A stretch of 64,000 nucleotides of DNA from positions 191,629,700 through 191,693,699 of the forward strand of contig CM022303.1 in the NCBI GenBank assembly GCA_011799875.1, given 5' to 3'. The notes beneath the pieces were generated by a model. That model was not told the DNA's origin. It ran no database searches and saw only the letters and a list, made by a program, of their open reading frames with translations. Both the position numbers and the translations under genes were made by a program. This DNA comes from Thinopyrum elongatum. Lineage: Eukaryota > Streptophyta > Magnoliopsida > Poales > Poaceae. Below, in pieces: positions 11,008 through 20,750 of the stretch; position 1 is the first letter of the stretch, and the number at the start of each line of letters is the position of its first letter.

Positions 11008-11355
11008 TTCTATATGTCACGTTGTCTATCAAAGTATTGAAGAAATCCATGGCTTCATCATTAGCCGGAAGTAACAGGCGTATGATGCTACGAGGCTCTT
11101 CAAAGTTGTTTTGGAACGGAGTTCCGGATAGAATAATTTGCTTTTTGGTACGAATTTCAGCAAAGGCCTTCCAAATAGCGATATTCGGAAGGCTCTTACT
11201 GAACTTCGTACCAAAAAGCTAATTATCCTATCCGGGACTCCGTTCCAAAACAATTTTGGAGAGCTTCGTACCATTATGCGCCTGTTACTTCCGGCTAATG
11301 ACGAAGCCATGGTTTTCTTGAATCCTTTGACACTAGACAACGTGACATATAGAAG
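11007..11355. repeat. Near-perfect inverted repeat (hairpin) made from an SNF2 (CLSY/DRD1-type) helicase fragment
   Basis: Left arm 11007-11172 and right arm 11187-11355 are reverse complements with a loop of only 14 nt (11173-11186). By eye I count about 17 mismatches and one 3-nt gap over 169 positions, several of which would be G:U pairs in RNA. Both arms encode the same helicase segment: the right arm on the plus strand and the left arm on the minus strand each contain LSGTPFQNNF. It lies directly after a TA microsatellite and about 210 bp upstream of the first coding exon of the second CACTA gene, probably inside its long leader intron. A transcript crossing it would fold into a stem of about 165 bp, the structure expected of a young MIR or hairpin-siRNA locus. 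Processing is not shown by sequence. Confidence 0.9.
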
Positions 11356-11445
11356 GGTAGATGAGATCAGAAAAAATATGGACCATTTTCTGCACATCCA
11401 GAATGGCGCCATTTTGTTAAATCCCTTAAAGGTTAAGAGAATCCA
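11187..11445 (+). pseudogene. Captured fragment of an SNF2 helicase gene, CLSY/DRD1-type
   Basis: The plus-strand frame (within an ORF 11138-11569) reads LTELRTKKLIILSGTP and then FQNNFGELRTIMRLL. This is SNF2 helicase motif III, with QNNF rather than the more usual QNNL; QNNF is seen in the CLSY/DRD1 branch. After the inverted-repeat arm ends at 11355, the frame continues with DEIRKNMDHFLHIQNGAI and LLNPL, which resembles the segment following the helicase motif in CLSY-like proteins, with a deletion. CLSY proteins recruit Pol IV for RNA-directed DNA methylation. The fragment is too short for helicase function. Assignment to SNF2 is strong; assignment to the CLSY branch is moderate. Confidence 0.7.
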
Positions 11446-11565
11446 TTATGATTCTGAATCCTGTTCCTATAGCCAGGGACTAAAGGTTTTCCTCGTATAT
11501 AAGAAATCACAATCCAATCATTTAAAAAATGTTACATTTGCATATAGAATTTGTTCTCGACGTCA

Positions 11566-12003
11566 ATGATGCCCGGCCCGCATCCTCGCCGTCGACCCAT
11601 TCACGACGACGTCCTGCTTCAGAGGAGCCATGTCCGGGACTGGGCTCCGCCGGGCTGGCACTGGGAGGTGCTACCTTCAGGGGCGCGCCGCTTGGTGAGG
11701 AACCCGGCCCCGGGTCCCGTCGTCGACCCGGAGCTCCTTTGGTGGCATTCGCGTGGGCCACTTTTGGTGCGGAGGGAGTCGGCCCCGCCGGAGGTGGTAC
11801 GTCGCCGTGTCAGGGAGGAGGACGAGCACGTCCGTCGCTACATGGCTGCGTTGGACGTCAAGTTCTCCAATACCTGGCAGGTCCTTCGGGGATCCCACCC
11901 AAGCTATGATCCTGTGATGGTTCCTTCTCTTTGGGTCTCCACCGCCCGCGCCTCAGGAACCGCGAGTGAACTAGATTATTCGATAGTATTCGATATGTAT
12001 TAG
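11566..12003 (+). CDS. N-terminal coding exon of the second CACTA gene (unknown domain)
   Basis: Opens at one of two adjacent ATGs (11566 or 11569) and runs 145 residues to a stop at 12001-12003. It is arginine- and proline-rich, with a WAPPGWHWEVLPSGARRLV segment and a VRRRVREEDEHVRRY helix. I recognise it as the kind of short arginine-rich exon that precedes the accessory gene in Triticeae CACTA elements, but no named domain fits. It may be a separate small gene or the first coding exon of the gene that continues at 12257; no clean splice donor was identified. After it, 12004-12240 holds three copies of a short attcgagattatatat/attcgataatattcgag repeat. Confidence 0.55.
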   Translation: MMPGPHPRRRPIHDDVLLQRSHVRDWAPPGWHWEVLPSGARRLVRNPAPGPVVDPELLWWHSRGPLLVRRESAPPEVVRRRVREEDEHVRRYMAALDVKFSNTWQVLRGSHPSYDPVMVPSLWVSTARASGTASELDYSIVFDMY

Positions 12004-12256
12004 CTAGCTAGTGATGTATTCGATAATATTCGAGACAATGTATTCGAGATTATATATATTATTCGATAATATTCGAGACGATGTATTCGAGATTATATAT
12101 ATTATTCGATAATATTCGAGACGATGTATTCGAGATTATATTCGATGATGCATATTATGTACTATGATTCAGTTTTTCCTTATTGATTGCATGCATGCAG
12201 TCTAATTTGAATACTAAATTGTTTTATATTTCTTCTGGATTAGTTAAATAAAAGCT

Positions 12257-15093
12257 ATGGACAATACCGGCAGAGAAGGAGAGGAGGCCCTGTTCAACAT
12301 CATACGCTCATCCCCTCGCCCAGATGAGTTTGAAGAAGATGACGGCTCGCAATATCTGAACCCTAGGTGAGGGTATGATATTTGATGAAGACGAACGAAT
12401 AGATGAAGTCCAGAACTATGATGACGAAGAAAATGTTGATCTTGAAATAACAAAGACCGGCGAGGTATATTTATATAAGCAGGCATCTGGTGATCATCAC
12501 ATGTTTTAATTGATTTGTATATATATTAACGAATCGATCTTTCTTCTTTCAGCCCTCTGGATTGAGCAAATCTTCTACAGGCAGCAGGACAGTGTGAGGC
12601 CCGGCCAAAAAGTTGAAGGATGGCGTAAAGTACAACATGATGCCATCAAACCTAATGGTGAACCAAGCGAGCCTAAGAAGAATGCGGGCAAGTTCGTTCG
12701 TCAGAACGGAGTTCTTGTGAAGGACCAAATCCCGATCTCCATTCAAGAATGGAAAAAACCAGCAAAGGAACGTCCAGATCTTACTTTTGTCAACCAAAGA
12801 GAAAAATATCTGCTTTGGGAATCTCTCATGTCACATTTCACCCTACCAGATCATTTCACAGATGCAGATGTGGAGAAAGTCAAGAACGCTGCTCTTAGGA
12901 AGATGGCGGTAGCATTCAACAACCACAAGAAAAGTATATGGGCCAAGTATGTCGAAGGAGGAAAGAAGACTCTAGAATTCAAGGGAACACTGGAGAAGCA
13001 AAGAGATCACTGGCCCGCTTTCGTGAAATTCAAGGAATCGGAATTAGCTCAGGAACGGTCGAGAATAAACAAGGTCAATGCCTCGAAAAAGGAGCATTAC
13101 CATAAGCTGGGGCCAGGTGGCTACGTGGTGGCCCGGCCTAAGTGGGATAAGGCTAAGCAACAGATGGTGGATGCAGGGGTCATTCCAGTTACACTGAGGT
13201 GGGCCCCCAGGTCCAGGACTTGGTTCTATGCGCATGAGGGGACGTTGGACCCAAAGACAGGCCAGGTTTTGGAGCGGGCAAGTCTTAAAGGAGCCGACCT
13301 CAATATACTTGTTGCAATAGAAGAGGCTCGAACGGGGGTGTTCACGCCCAACAGAGAGAACGACGAGCTTACGCGCGCCCTGGGAAATCCTGAACACCCA
13401 GGAAGAACACGAGGCGTCGTCTTTGTTCCGTGGTTTGAGGGTTTGCGGACTGGAACGCCGACTACAGAAGCCGTGCGAGAAAGAAGATGCAGGAGGAGAA
13501 GAAGAGGAAGCTAGAGGAGGAGCAGTGGAAGCAGGAAGCAGAACGCCTTCAAGGCCTAGAATCAAGGCACGCGGAGTTGGCACTCACTTTCCAACGGTAG
13601 CAGCAGCAGATCGACTCACTTAGCCAGGAAAGGGGGTCTCTGCAGCGGCAGCAGCTAGTGGATCCAGCATTGGATAGCACCGTCCCATCCATGCCGAGAA
13701 GCAGCGTGGGTTCCGCCCCGGGCGATGAGGCACTGCTGGATAGATACCCTGTGAATGACATCATGGATAACACTAATTGTGAGCTACACTTTAAAATGAA
13801 GAACATATCCATGAAGGTGGCGGACGGCGTTGCTTATACAAATCCCCCTGAAGCAACCTTCCATTGCAATCCGATTCCAGCTGGCAATGCTCGTGTCACG
13901 GTTGATGAAGTGGTGGCACAATATTCGGGGCTAGAGCTTGACATTCCTGGAGGTGACGACGAGCGCACACTAGGAGAGGCCATACATCGTATCATTCTAT
14001 GGAGAAAGGATTGCATTGTCTTTCCAAGGCCACCGACACCGCGTGAGCCGGCTCCTCCTCCAAGTCCGCCACCGCGTCAGCAGACTCCCGCTTCTCCAAG
14101 TCAGCCACCGCCTCAGCAGAGTCCTGCTCCTCTAAGTCCGCCAACGCGTCAAGCCACTCCTCCTCCTCCAAGTCCGGCACCGCGTCAGCCCACTCCTCCT
14201 CCAAGTCCGGCACCGCGTCAGCCCAGTCCTCCTCCTCCAAGTCAGGCACCGTGTCAGCCGTCTCCGTAGCCTCAGCGGGCTCCGCCGCCTAAGCAATAGG
14301 GGAAGAGAGCCGCCGCAGCTACGGCGGCTAGCGGTACAAGTACAGGAGGCAAGAGATTCCAATTTGGTCCAAGCCTCACGCCTCTTCCGAAGAGGCCTTA
14401 TGACCTAACTGTGGAGGAAAACGAAGCAGAAGTGCAAGCCGAATTGAGGGCCCATTTTGGACCGAAACCGCCACCGCCGCCAAAGGAGATAGTACCTGAG
14501 CATGTCATTGACCACTTTATTCGTATGGCTGAACCACCAGCTCCCAAGCCTATTGACTCAGACTATGAGTGCCAAATCAGGAAGGCATATCAAGCACAAA
14601 AAAAGAAGGAGTCGAGCTCGAGCTCCAGCCAAGCAGCTGCCAAAAAAAGCAGGAAAACTGTTCCCCAGCTGGGAGAACAGGCGGTGCAATCGATCCCCCC
14701 GCTCATTGTACCAACACATGTGAGTACCGGCGCCAATCAGCTGGTAATAACCGACGATCATAGAAGGCAGGCTGCAGAGATCGGATGCACTATAGAACAA
14801 CTCCTAGGCATCGAGCCCATGGAAAAGTTTACAGAGCAGCAACTAAAACGGAAATATGCCCGCGGCGAACCTCTGGTCAAGCCTGAGGAGGTCAAGAAGC
14901 TCTCAACGAGAATGTATGAATTGCATGAATGGTACATGAAAATTGCCAAGACTACCAATCGAGAGTCCCTCATGGTGAGAGTCAAGCGAGAGCATTACTA
15001 CCATGAGAATGCTCTGTATGTTGAGTTTACAGAACTGTTTCAGTTATTCAATCAAGACACACTCGACAAATCTATCGTCAGTTGCTATTGTCT
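12257..15093 (+). pseudogene. CACTA accessory gene (TNP1/Transposase_24-like), proline-rich; multiple disruptions
   Basis: Exon 12257-12464 (acidic, from ATG at 12257), donor GTATAT at 12465, acceptor AG at 12551-12552, then a long exon to the donor at 15094. Conserved parts include GPGGYVVARPKWDKAKQQMV and EEARTGVFTPNRENDELTRA, typical of the plant En/Spm accessory family (Transposase_24). A proline-rich repeat region follows (about 14032-14265, units like PPPSPAPRQPT), then the SIVSCYCL end that splices onto the protease exons. Breaks: frameshift near 12362, TGA at 12595, 1-bp loss near 12637, 1-bp loss near 13440, TAG at 13598, 14267 and 14297. The role in the family is thought to be DNA binding and regulation of CACTA transposition. 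This copy is dead. Confidence 0.85.
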
Positions 15094-15197
15094 GTAAGTG
15101 ATTTCTTTCTGTAATTTAAGTCTCAAGCTAGTTGTAGTGCTCGTTGATCATTACCTGTAATTATCCTCACTATATTCTTTTCTGTGGTATTATGCAG

Positions 15198-16246
15198 AAT
15201 GAAGATCTATGAAATAAAAAAAGCTGGACGCTATGGCATTGGGTTCATTGACCCAAATACCATTAATGAAGAGACATGGACGCGTGAATGGGATCGAAAA
15301 GACACAGAGAAAAGCTTGCTAGAGTTCTTGAAGCGCCTAAATACCTGTCCAGATATACTACTTCCTTACAACTTCGGGTGAGTCACACTGTCTTGTACTA
15401 CAAATTCTGTTTTTGCTTACTATAGCTAGATGTTAATAAGTGTATAGGGGTTTAGGGTAGTTGATGAGTTATGCACATCCCCGCTTAATTTATACATGCA
15501 AACGTGTGCGCATGTAGTTTTCACTGGATCTTGTTAATCATTCAAGTTGACGAGGGAAAAGTTGAAGTACTGGACTCACTACTTAAACCAGTTACTGAGT
15601 ACGAAATCGTGAAGGGGATGGTCAACAGGTAATTTCAATCATTATCTAACTATATGTCGGCCTCTTTAGTTCGTCATTTCCTGATATCAACTAATTAATA
15701 ACTCCTTTATTCATTTTCTTTGCCGGCGGGCAGGGCTTGGGAAAAGTTCATCAAACAGGTTGAAGGCCCATGGAAACAAAAGCTGATATGGGTGCGACCC
15801 AAGGTAATTAATTAAGTAGTACTAGCTAGCTAGCTATCATCTCTTTAATTCTAGTTTTAATACCATTAATTATCATGCTTGATTAATTATTATCTGATTG
15901 AATTCTATTCTCGTAAAGGCCCTGAAGCACGCGTCGGGGACTGATTTATGTGCATACTACGTTTGCGAGAACATTCGCATGATGGCGTCCGAAAGGAGCA
16001 GATCTGATAGACAGCTATGGGTACGTTTGCCAGAACACTATTCATAATTTTTACATCATTATCTAATATATATATACACACAACTAATACATGCATATTG
16101 ATCTCCTTCTTTAAAAGTTGATGGAGATGCGGGATAAGCTCCTACCAATGGATCGCGTACGAGCAATTCAAGAGGAAATAGCGGGATTTTTGCTCGACCA
16201 GGTCATAGATCCCAAAGGAGAATTCCATTACCCGCTACCGCAGTAA
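15198..16246 (+). CDS. Ulp1/SENP-like C48 cysteine protease module of the CACTA accessory gene
   Basis: Six exons with canonical GT-AG borders and matching phase: 15198-15377, 15518-15628, 15734-15803, 15919-16020 and 16118-16246 follow the exon ending at 15093. The protein begins MKIYEIKKAGRYGIGFIDP and ends GEFHYPLPQ before TAA at 16244. The catalytic triad of C48 proteases is visible: His in FHW (15522-15524), Asp in VLDS (15573-15575) and Cys in TDLCAYY (15949-15951). The family cleaves SUMO or related isopeptide bonds; in transposons the substrate is unknown. No stop or frameshift interrupts this part, in contrast with the exons upstream, but it could be translated only if the upstream breaks are bypassed. 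Confidence 0.88.
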
Positions 16247-16313
16247 ATGCCTCCATGTAGGAGAAATTGTATATATACATGTGTATGTGTGAATGGTCGT
16301 GCGAGACATTCGA

Positions 16314-16374
<61 letters not shown>

Positions 16375-16509
16375 CGATTCTACGAGAAATTCTATTTATA
16401 TATATGCATAACATGTATAATATGTAGTATCGTAAAATACCAGCAAATGAAAAAGAATTAAATGGAAAACACAAAATTAAAGGAAAAATAAATCATAAAC
16501 CCAAAACCC
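16247..16509. repeat. 3' UTR-like sequence with (TA)n microsatellite
   Basis: Follows the protease stop codon. A pure TA tract of about 58 bp occupies roughly 16314-16371. The rest is AT-rich and non-coding. Confidence 0.8.
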
Positions 16510-16729
16510 CCGAAACCTTTTAGTCCCGGTTGATGTTACCAACCGGTACTAAAAGCCCCCAGCCCCCCGGCGCCTGCTCGTGCCACGTGGTGGCCCTTTA
16601 GTGGCGGTTCGTGTTGAACCGGGACTAAAGGGGGGGGGGGGGCTTTAGTCCCCACCCTTTAGTGCCGGTTCCAGAACCGGCACTAAAGGGCCTTACGAAC
16701 CAGCACTACAGCCCGTTTCTTTACTAGTG
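16510..16729. repeat. CACTA 3' subterminal palindromes and terminal inverted repeat
   Basis: Three ctttagt...actaaag palindromes (about 16517-16556, 16589-16629 and 16656-16689) precede the terminus, with a G-run of 14 at about 16629-16642. The end is gcccgtttctttactagtg at 16711-16729, the inverse of a CACTAGTAAAGAAACGGGC start. The palindromes share sequence with those before the second gene's TATA box. Confidence 0.9.
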
Positions 16730-16730
16730 G

Positions 16731-18128
16731 TTATTCGCACACTATATAGGGGTATAGATATGTGATGCGAAAGCCACCCATCATCTCCAATTTGAATAGT
16801 GTGTTCATGCACGGATGCAATATGGCCAAACGATGCCTGGCATCGGTATCTCAAATTCAAATCAGTCTGACCTTGTTCAATGTGTATACAGTATAGCATG
16901 CTCGTTTCCAAACCACACCACGCATATCTTAGTTATATTCATGCATGCATGGGTTTCAAACATCATGATCTCTTATTCAAATATTTGAATTCAACTTTAC
17001 ATTGATTATGACCTCACCTAGTATTTTACACCCACACAGTCGTCTTCTCTTTATAATTGTACCACTAACTTTCTCTCGTGCATGTATGCACACACACTAC
17101 CACTCGGCATTATCCATAGCACACATGTGGTCTTTTTCTTCATGTCGGTCTCCCATGCATGCACACACACACCTCCCCCTCTTCATCACTTCGGGCATTC
17201 TTTATCTCTCACATGCATGCGCAACGATCGATGTTTTTCTTTGTGTGTATATATATAGCTAGGTCTTTCCCAGTTTTCCACACAAACCGATCGATCTATA
17301 TATCTAGTCAGGTCTTACCCTCTTTCCCACGTACACATCGATCAATATATACCTCTCTATATAGGATTATATAGCTGATACACCAACATTATCTATCCAT
17401 CGTCCCCCTCTCATCATCCATGCCTTCCGCTTCATCTCTCAGACGCGCGCACAGTGGTGAAGACAGGGGGCAGCAAGGGTCCTGGCCCCCCCTAACATCA
17501 CTATATACTGTGGCTAATATGAATGTGATCAGTAGATCAATTGCTGGTAAAATGGTTTAAGTTGATGAATTGGCCCTCCCCGTAAAGGATTAGCAATGCT
17601 TGGCCCCCTAGCTCATTTATTTTTCATGGCTCCACCACTGCGCGCAACTCTCGCACGTTCTCGCCCCCTCTCTTTAAATATCGATCTCGCACTTGTGCAC
17701 TCCTTCATAGTCTCCCTCCACTTAGCCCCTCGCACCATCTTCCAGCACCACACCCCCCCCATATCCCAGTGCTTGTACGCTCGTAGAGCTCTTCCCTCTA
17801 TCTATCTCTATCGATATCTCGGGCGGTCGACCCCTCCCCTCCCTTCTCGTATATCACCCCGGCCCCATGCACATACATGTATGTATATAGGCCTCTCCTT
17901 CACACAAATTGCATTGACACGTATTCCCTCACCATATCTTAGTATCTCTCACACACACGGACTACGTGTGCGAAAGAGAAGAGATGCACACACGCACTCG
18001 TTCCCACATACAAACGCGCGGGTGCACGGTGGAGCACACTTGTACAAAAAATGAGCGTGTAGAAAGGCTTTAGATGATGTGCCACTAGTCTATATCTATA
18101 TCTATACCCCTATATTGAGTGCGAATAA
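16731..18128. mobile_element. Non-autonomous TIR element, about 1.4 kb
   Basis: Inverted ends of about 30 bp: left 16731-16762 (ttattcgcacactatatagg then ggtatagatat) and right about 18092-18128 (reverse complement of ttattcgcactcaatatagg and ggtatagatat). The interior is rich in ctctc, cacacac and catgcatg strings without a convincing gene; ORFs under 155 codons are of low complexity. The CACTA element abuts its left end. A related stretch occurs at about 31340-31500 (cgcgggtacacggtgg versus cgcgggtgcacggtgg here at about 18017). The superfamily is not determined. Confidence 0.55.
17452..17640. mobile_element. Short hAT-like MITE, 189 bp
   Basis: Starts cagtggtgaagacagggggc and ends catggctccaccactg, giving CAGTGGTG-type imperfect terminal inverted repeats typical of hAT elements. 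The flanks are cgcgcgca on the left and cgcgcaac on the right; six bases (cgcgca) agree, consistent with a decayed 8-bp target duplication. No ORF. Nested in the 16731-18128 element. Confidence 0.7.
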
Positions 18129-18686
18129 ATTTGAAAGATGGTGGTTGGATGAAGCCAATCAGACGGTGCAGAGATGGCAAATCCGAGCACTACTGGCCAT
18201 TGGATATCACTAGTAAATGTGCCCGTGCATTGCAATGGGAAAAATAAATCATCACATGCCTCAAGCGACCCATTTGTGTTGCCAATTTTCTTGTTTGCCA
18301 TCACGCTGATGATGGGATGATTTTGTTGGTGCCCGCAATCACAAATGAGACATACAGCCAACGGGTGTAAAAGCCCTTATACGTCATTGTAGATAGGTCA
18401 CACATCCAAGATACATCATAACAAACAATGTTGACCTCTTGATGTTTCATTAATTTTTTCATTGCACAAACATTCTAATTATATCTTACATATTATGCAG
18501 ACTAATGACATAAGGTTTACAATAGTACCACAGGAAGACACACCATCAATCTTAATGTTACTGGTTACCCCATGGTGTATGCTGGAATAATATTCTTTCA
18601 AAGGGGCTTTAGTCAAAGGCAACAGAGAAAATTCTAACAATTTCAATCATGCAAATTTCAATGAACTATTTTTGAAAGATACTCTC

Positions 18687-18687
<1 letters not shown>

Positions 18688-18752
<65 letters not shown>
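18688..18752. repeat. (ATT)n microsatellite
   Basis: About 21 uninterrupted ATT units. Confidence 0.95.
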
Positions 18753-18753
<1 letters not shown>

Positions 18754-18954
18754 CAATGACGAGAAAATCTAAATCAACCGTCACAACGATCCCCCAAACA
18801 CTTCTTAACGGGCCTGAGTTGTTATATTAGTAAATAATGATAATTAGGGCCATGAAGGAATCCTTAAGATAAACATCTTAAGTATATACGTATTTCACAA
18901 AAAATATATAAAGGACGGAATTACTTTGAGTTAAGTTGAAATTTCACAGAAGCT

Positions 18955-19290
18955 TTGACCTTGTATGTGTTACAGTACTACGATGAGTCCGCAGTTGCCC
19001 ATCAGGTCGAGAAATCGTATAGAGTTTCACCCGCCATGTCTTTGAAAGGTAATGACATGTTGACAATGAAGGCAGAACGATGGTATGCTGACGTTGTACA
19101 CCTTCAAACTTATACGCTCCATGCTGTAGTGCCCAGACAATTTGTAACTTCTATATTATTGTCACCCAAGGATGAGTACTCAACTATCCTGCAACTACAA
19201 ATTGTAATCGATCTGTCCCAAAGACAGTGCAGCCATGTGCTGAGAGGCATGCATGCATTCATGGGAGCTCGGTCAGAATGTGCTTATTAG
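18955..19290 (+). other. Open frame of 111 codons, unknown
   Basis: ATG at 18955 to TAG at 19288. The predicted protein has no domain I recognise and no low-complexity bias (it contains SPAMSLKGNDMLTMKAERWY). A spliced plant gene fragment captured by the surrounding element is possible. There is no promoter or splice evidence, so this could be chance. Confidence 0.25.
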
Positions 19291-20426
19291 ATAGCGCGAC
19301 ATGCTATGGTTTGTTTGTTCAAAATACAATAACATGACGAAAGTGATTGAGGTCAGTCTTCAGAGCATTCTGATCTGTTCATGATCTCACCATATATATC
19401 TGAGAGTAAACATTATGTTTGATCTTATTTCCACCTCAGCACCTTTCTAACCAAAGGTAGCAATGGAGCCAACCCACTTTACTTTTGTACACGTATCAAT
19501 CAAACACATAAATAGAAGTATAGAACAAAAGCAATTCATCCCATTTGATATCCAAGCAACACGCACTGGATGGCTGGACATGGCGCGGAATAAGGGAAAA
19601 GGGATACACCGCTCGTCTTGTCCGCTAGCTTTTGTCGGCCACGCGTCTTTGCCCAGATCGAAACGCCTGCAGGCTTGTAGCTGCCGCCCATGGCAGCATG
19701 GCACAACGCACAACAGCTGAGCGCTACACATTTTCCATCGAATCGTGTGTGCGTCGTCTCGGTCACCGTCGCGAGCCAGTCCAACGTACCACACCACAGT
19801 TTTCTTCAGAGGCATGTGAATGCGACCTGTTTTCCAGGCCGTCAAATGCACAGGCTCGGGCAAGAAAACCTGTCCAGGTGGAGGTAGTGGTTGACTGGCG
19901 GAGTGGTAACGAAACGCTGACACACCAAGCCATCAGTTCTATCCATCCATCTACAAGTCCTTGCACCAAAACCTGTCCCAGTGGAGATCGTCATGGAAGT
20001 AGATGCTGGCTATGTAGTCGTAGTACGGCGAGACGGGATTAAGCGGACACCGGAACATGGCCGTATGCCGCGTGTCGCAAGCTGGGGTACACAGTGTACA
20101 CGCAAGCGTCGGCCGGGCAAGCCTTTGTAGCAGCTGGATACAGGAACCAGGCTACGCGTCAGGAGTACACACTACACTGCCGCTGCACTGCCGCCCCCGC
20201 GCTCTACGCCAAAAACAGTGGTAAGGCGCTGCTCGCTTTGGGCATGTCACAATAGATTCTCTTTCCCGATCAGCAGCATTGTTTCCTTGCCGCTAGCGCG
20301 CCTTCTCTGTTCTGCTAGCTTAGCTGGTTCCTACCGCCGCCGCTGCAGCCGCCGGTCGGTGATAAACTCGTGTGTACTCGTGAGTGAGCTAGCTCACGGG
20401 CTTCTGTGGTGACTCGGGGGCGGAGG
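19291..20426 (+). promoter_or_regulatory. Upstream region of the peroxidase pseudogene, separated from it by the MULE
   Basis: Non-coding sequence becoming GC-rich towards 20426, where the MULE begins. After the MULE, the ATG of the peroxidase pseudogene follows within 14 bp (27825), so this stretch should be its original promoter and 5' UTR. No TATA box was identified with confidence. ORFs around 19447-20042 on both strands overlap one another and show no domain. Confidence 0.4.
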
Positions 20427-20681
20427 GTGAATAGCATTAAACTACCACTTTTCGTGTTAGGGTTTCAAAAAACCATCACTTTTTTGTTTGTAACAGATAC
20501 CTACCACTTTTCTCGTCGGTTGTCTCAAAAAACCCAAATTGCCAGTTGCTACCGTTTTAAACCGTTTTCTGACGGTCAGGGCCCGCCTGTCAGGCCACGT
20601 CAGCGCTGCGCTTGACGGCGAGGCCGTTAACGGCCGTTACTCCGACCCGTGCGGTCGGACCGCACCCGCTCGCTCGCTGCC
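20427..20681 (+). repeat. MULE left terminal inverted repeat
   Basis: 255 bp, matched in inverted orientation by 27557-27811 up to the shared cgctcgctcgctgcc inner edge. The inner half is GC-rich and immediately precedes the transposase leader, so it probably also acts as promoter, as in other MULEs. Confidence 0.92.
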
Positions 20682-20750
20682 TTTCTCTCTCTGTCGACAG
20701 CAGCTCTCTCTCGCTCCTCCTTTCCCCCGTGCTCTCTGTCTCTCCCGACG

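Larger units (their letters stand above)
1317..16729 (+). mobile_element. CACTA (En/Spm-type) DNA transposon, 3' part, with nested insertions
   Basis: I read this stretch as one CACTA element transcribed to the right: a TNP2 transposase pseudogene, a repeat-rich spacer, a promoter with stacked hairpins, a second gene ending in a Ulp1 protease, and a 3' terminus. The right end is explicit: the last bases (16718-16729) end in tttactagtg, the inverse of the CACTAGTA-type CACTA terminus. The candidate 3-bp target duplication is 16730-16732 (gtt). The left terminus is outside the window. Nested insertions are the LTR at 1-1314 and the element at 5683-10953. The two gene halves could in principle come from two elements, but their order and strand match the usual organisation of grass CACTA elements. 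Confidence 0.8.

Noticed and set aside
10279..11074. 206- and 190-codon plus-strand frames in the GC-rich block
   Set aside because: Overlapping long frames occur in several phases on both strands, caused by composition; one ends in a TA microsatellite.
13992..14362. Minus-strand acidic frames opposite the proline-rich region
   Set aside because: Shadow of the repeated proline codons of the CACTA accessory gene.
17002..18054. Frames up to 152 codons rich in His, Ser and Leu
   Set aside because: Produced by CACA/CTCT/CATGCATG simple sequence within the TIR element.
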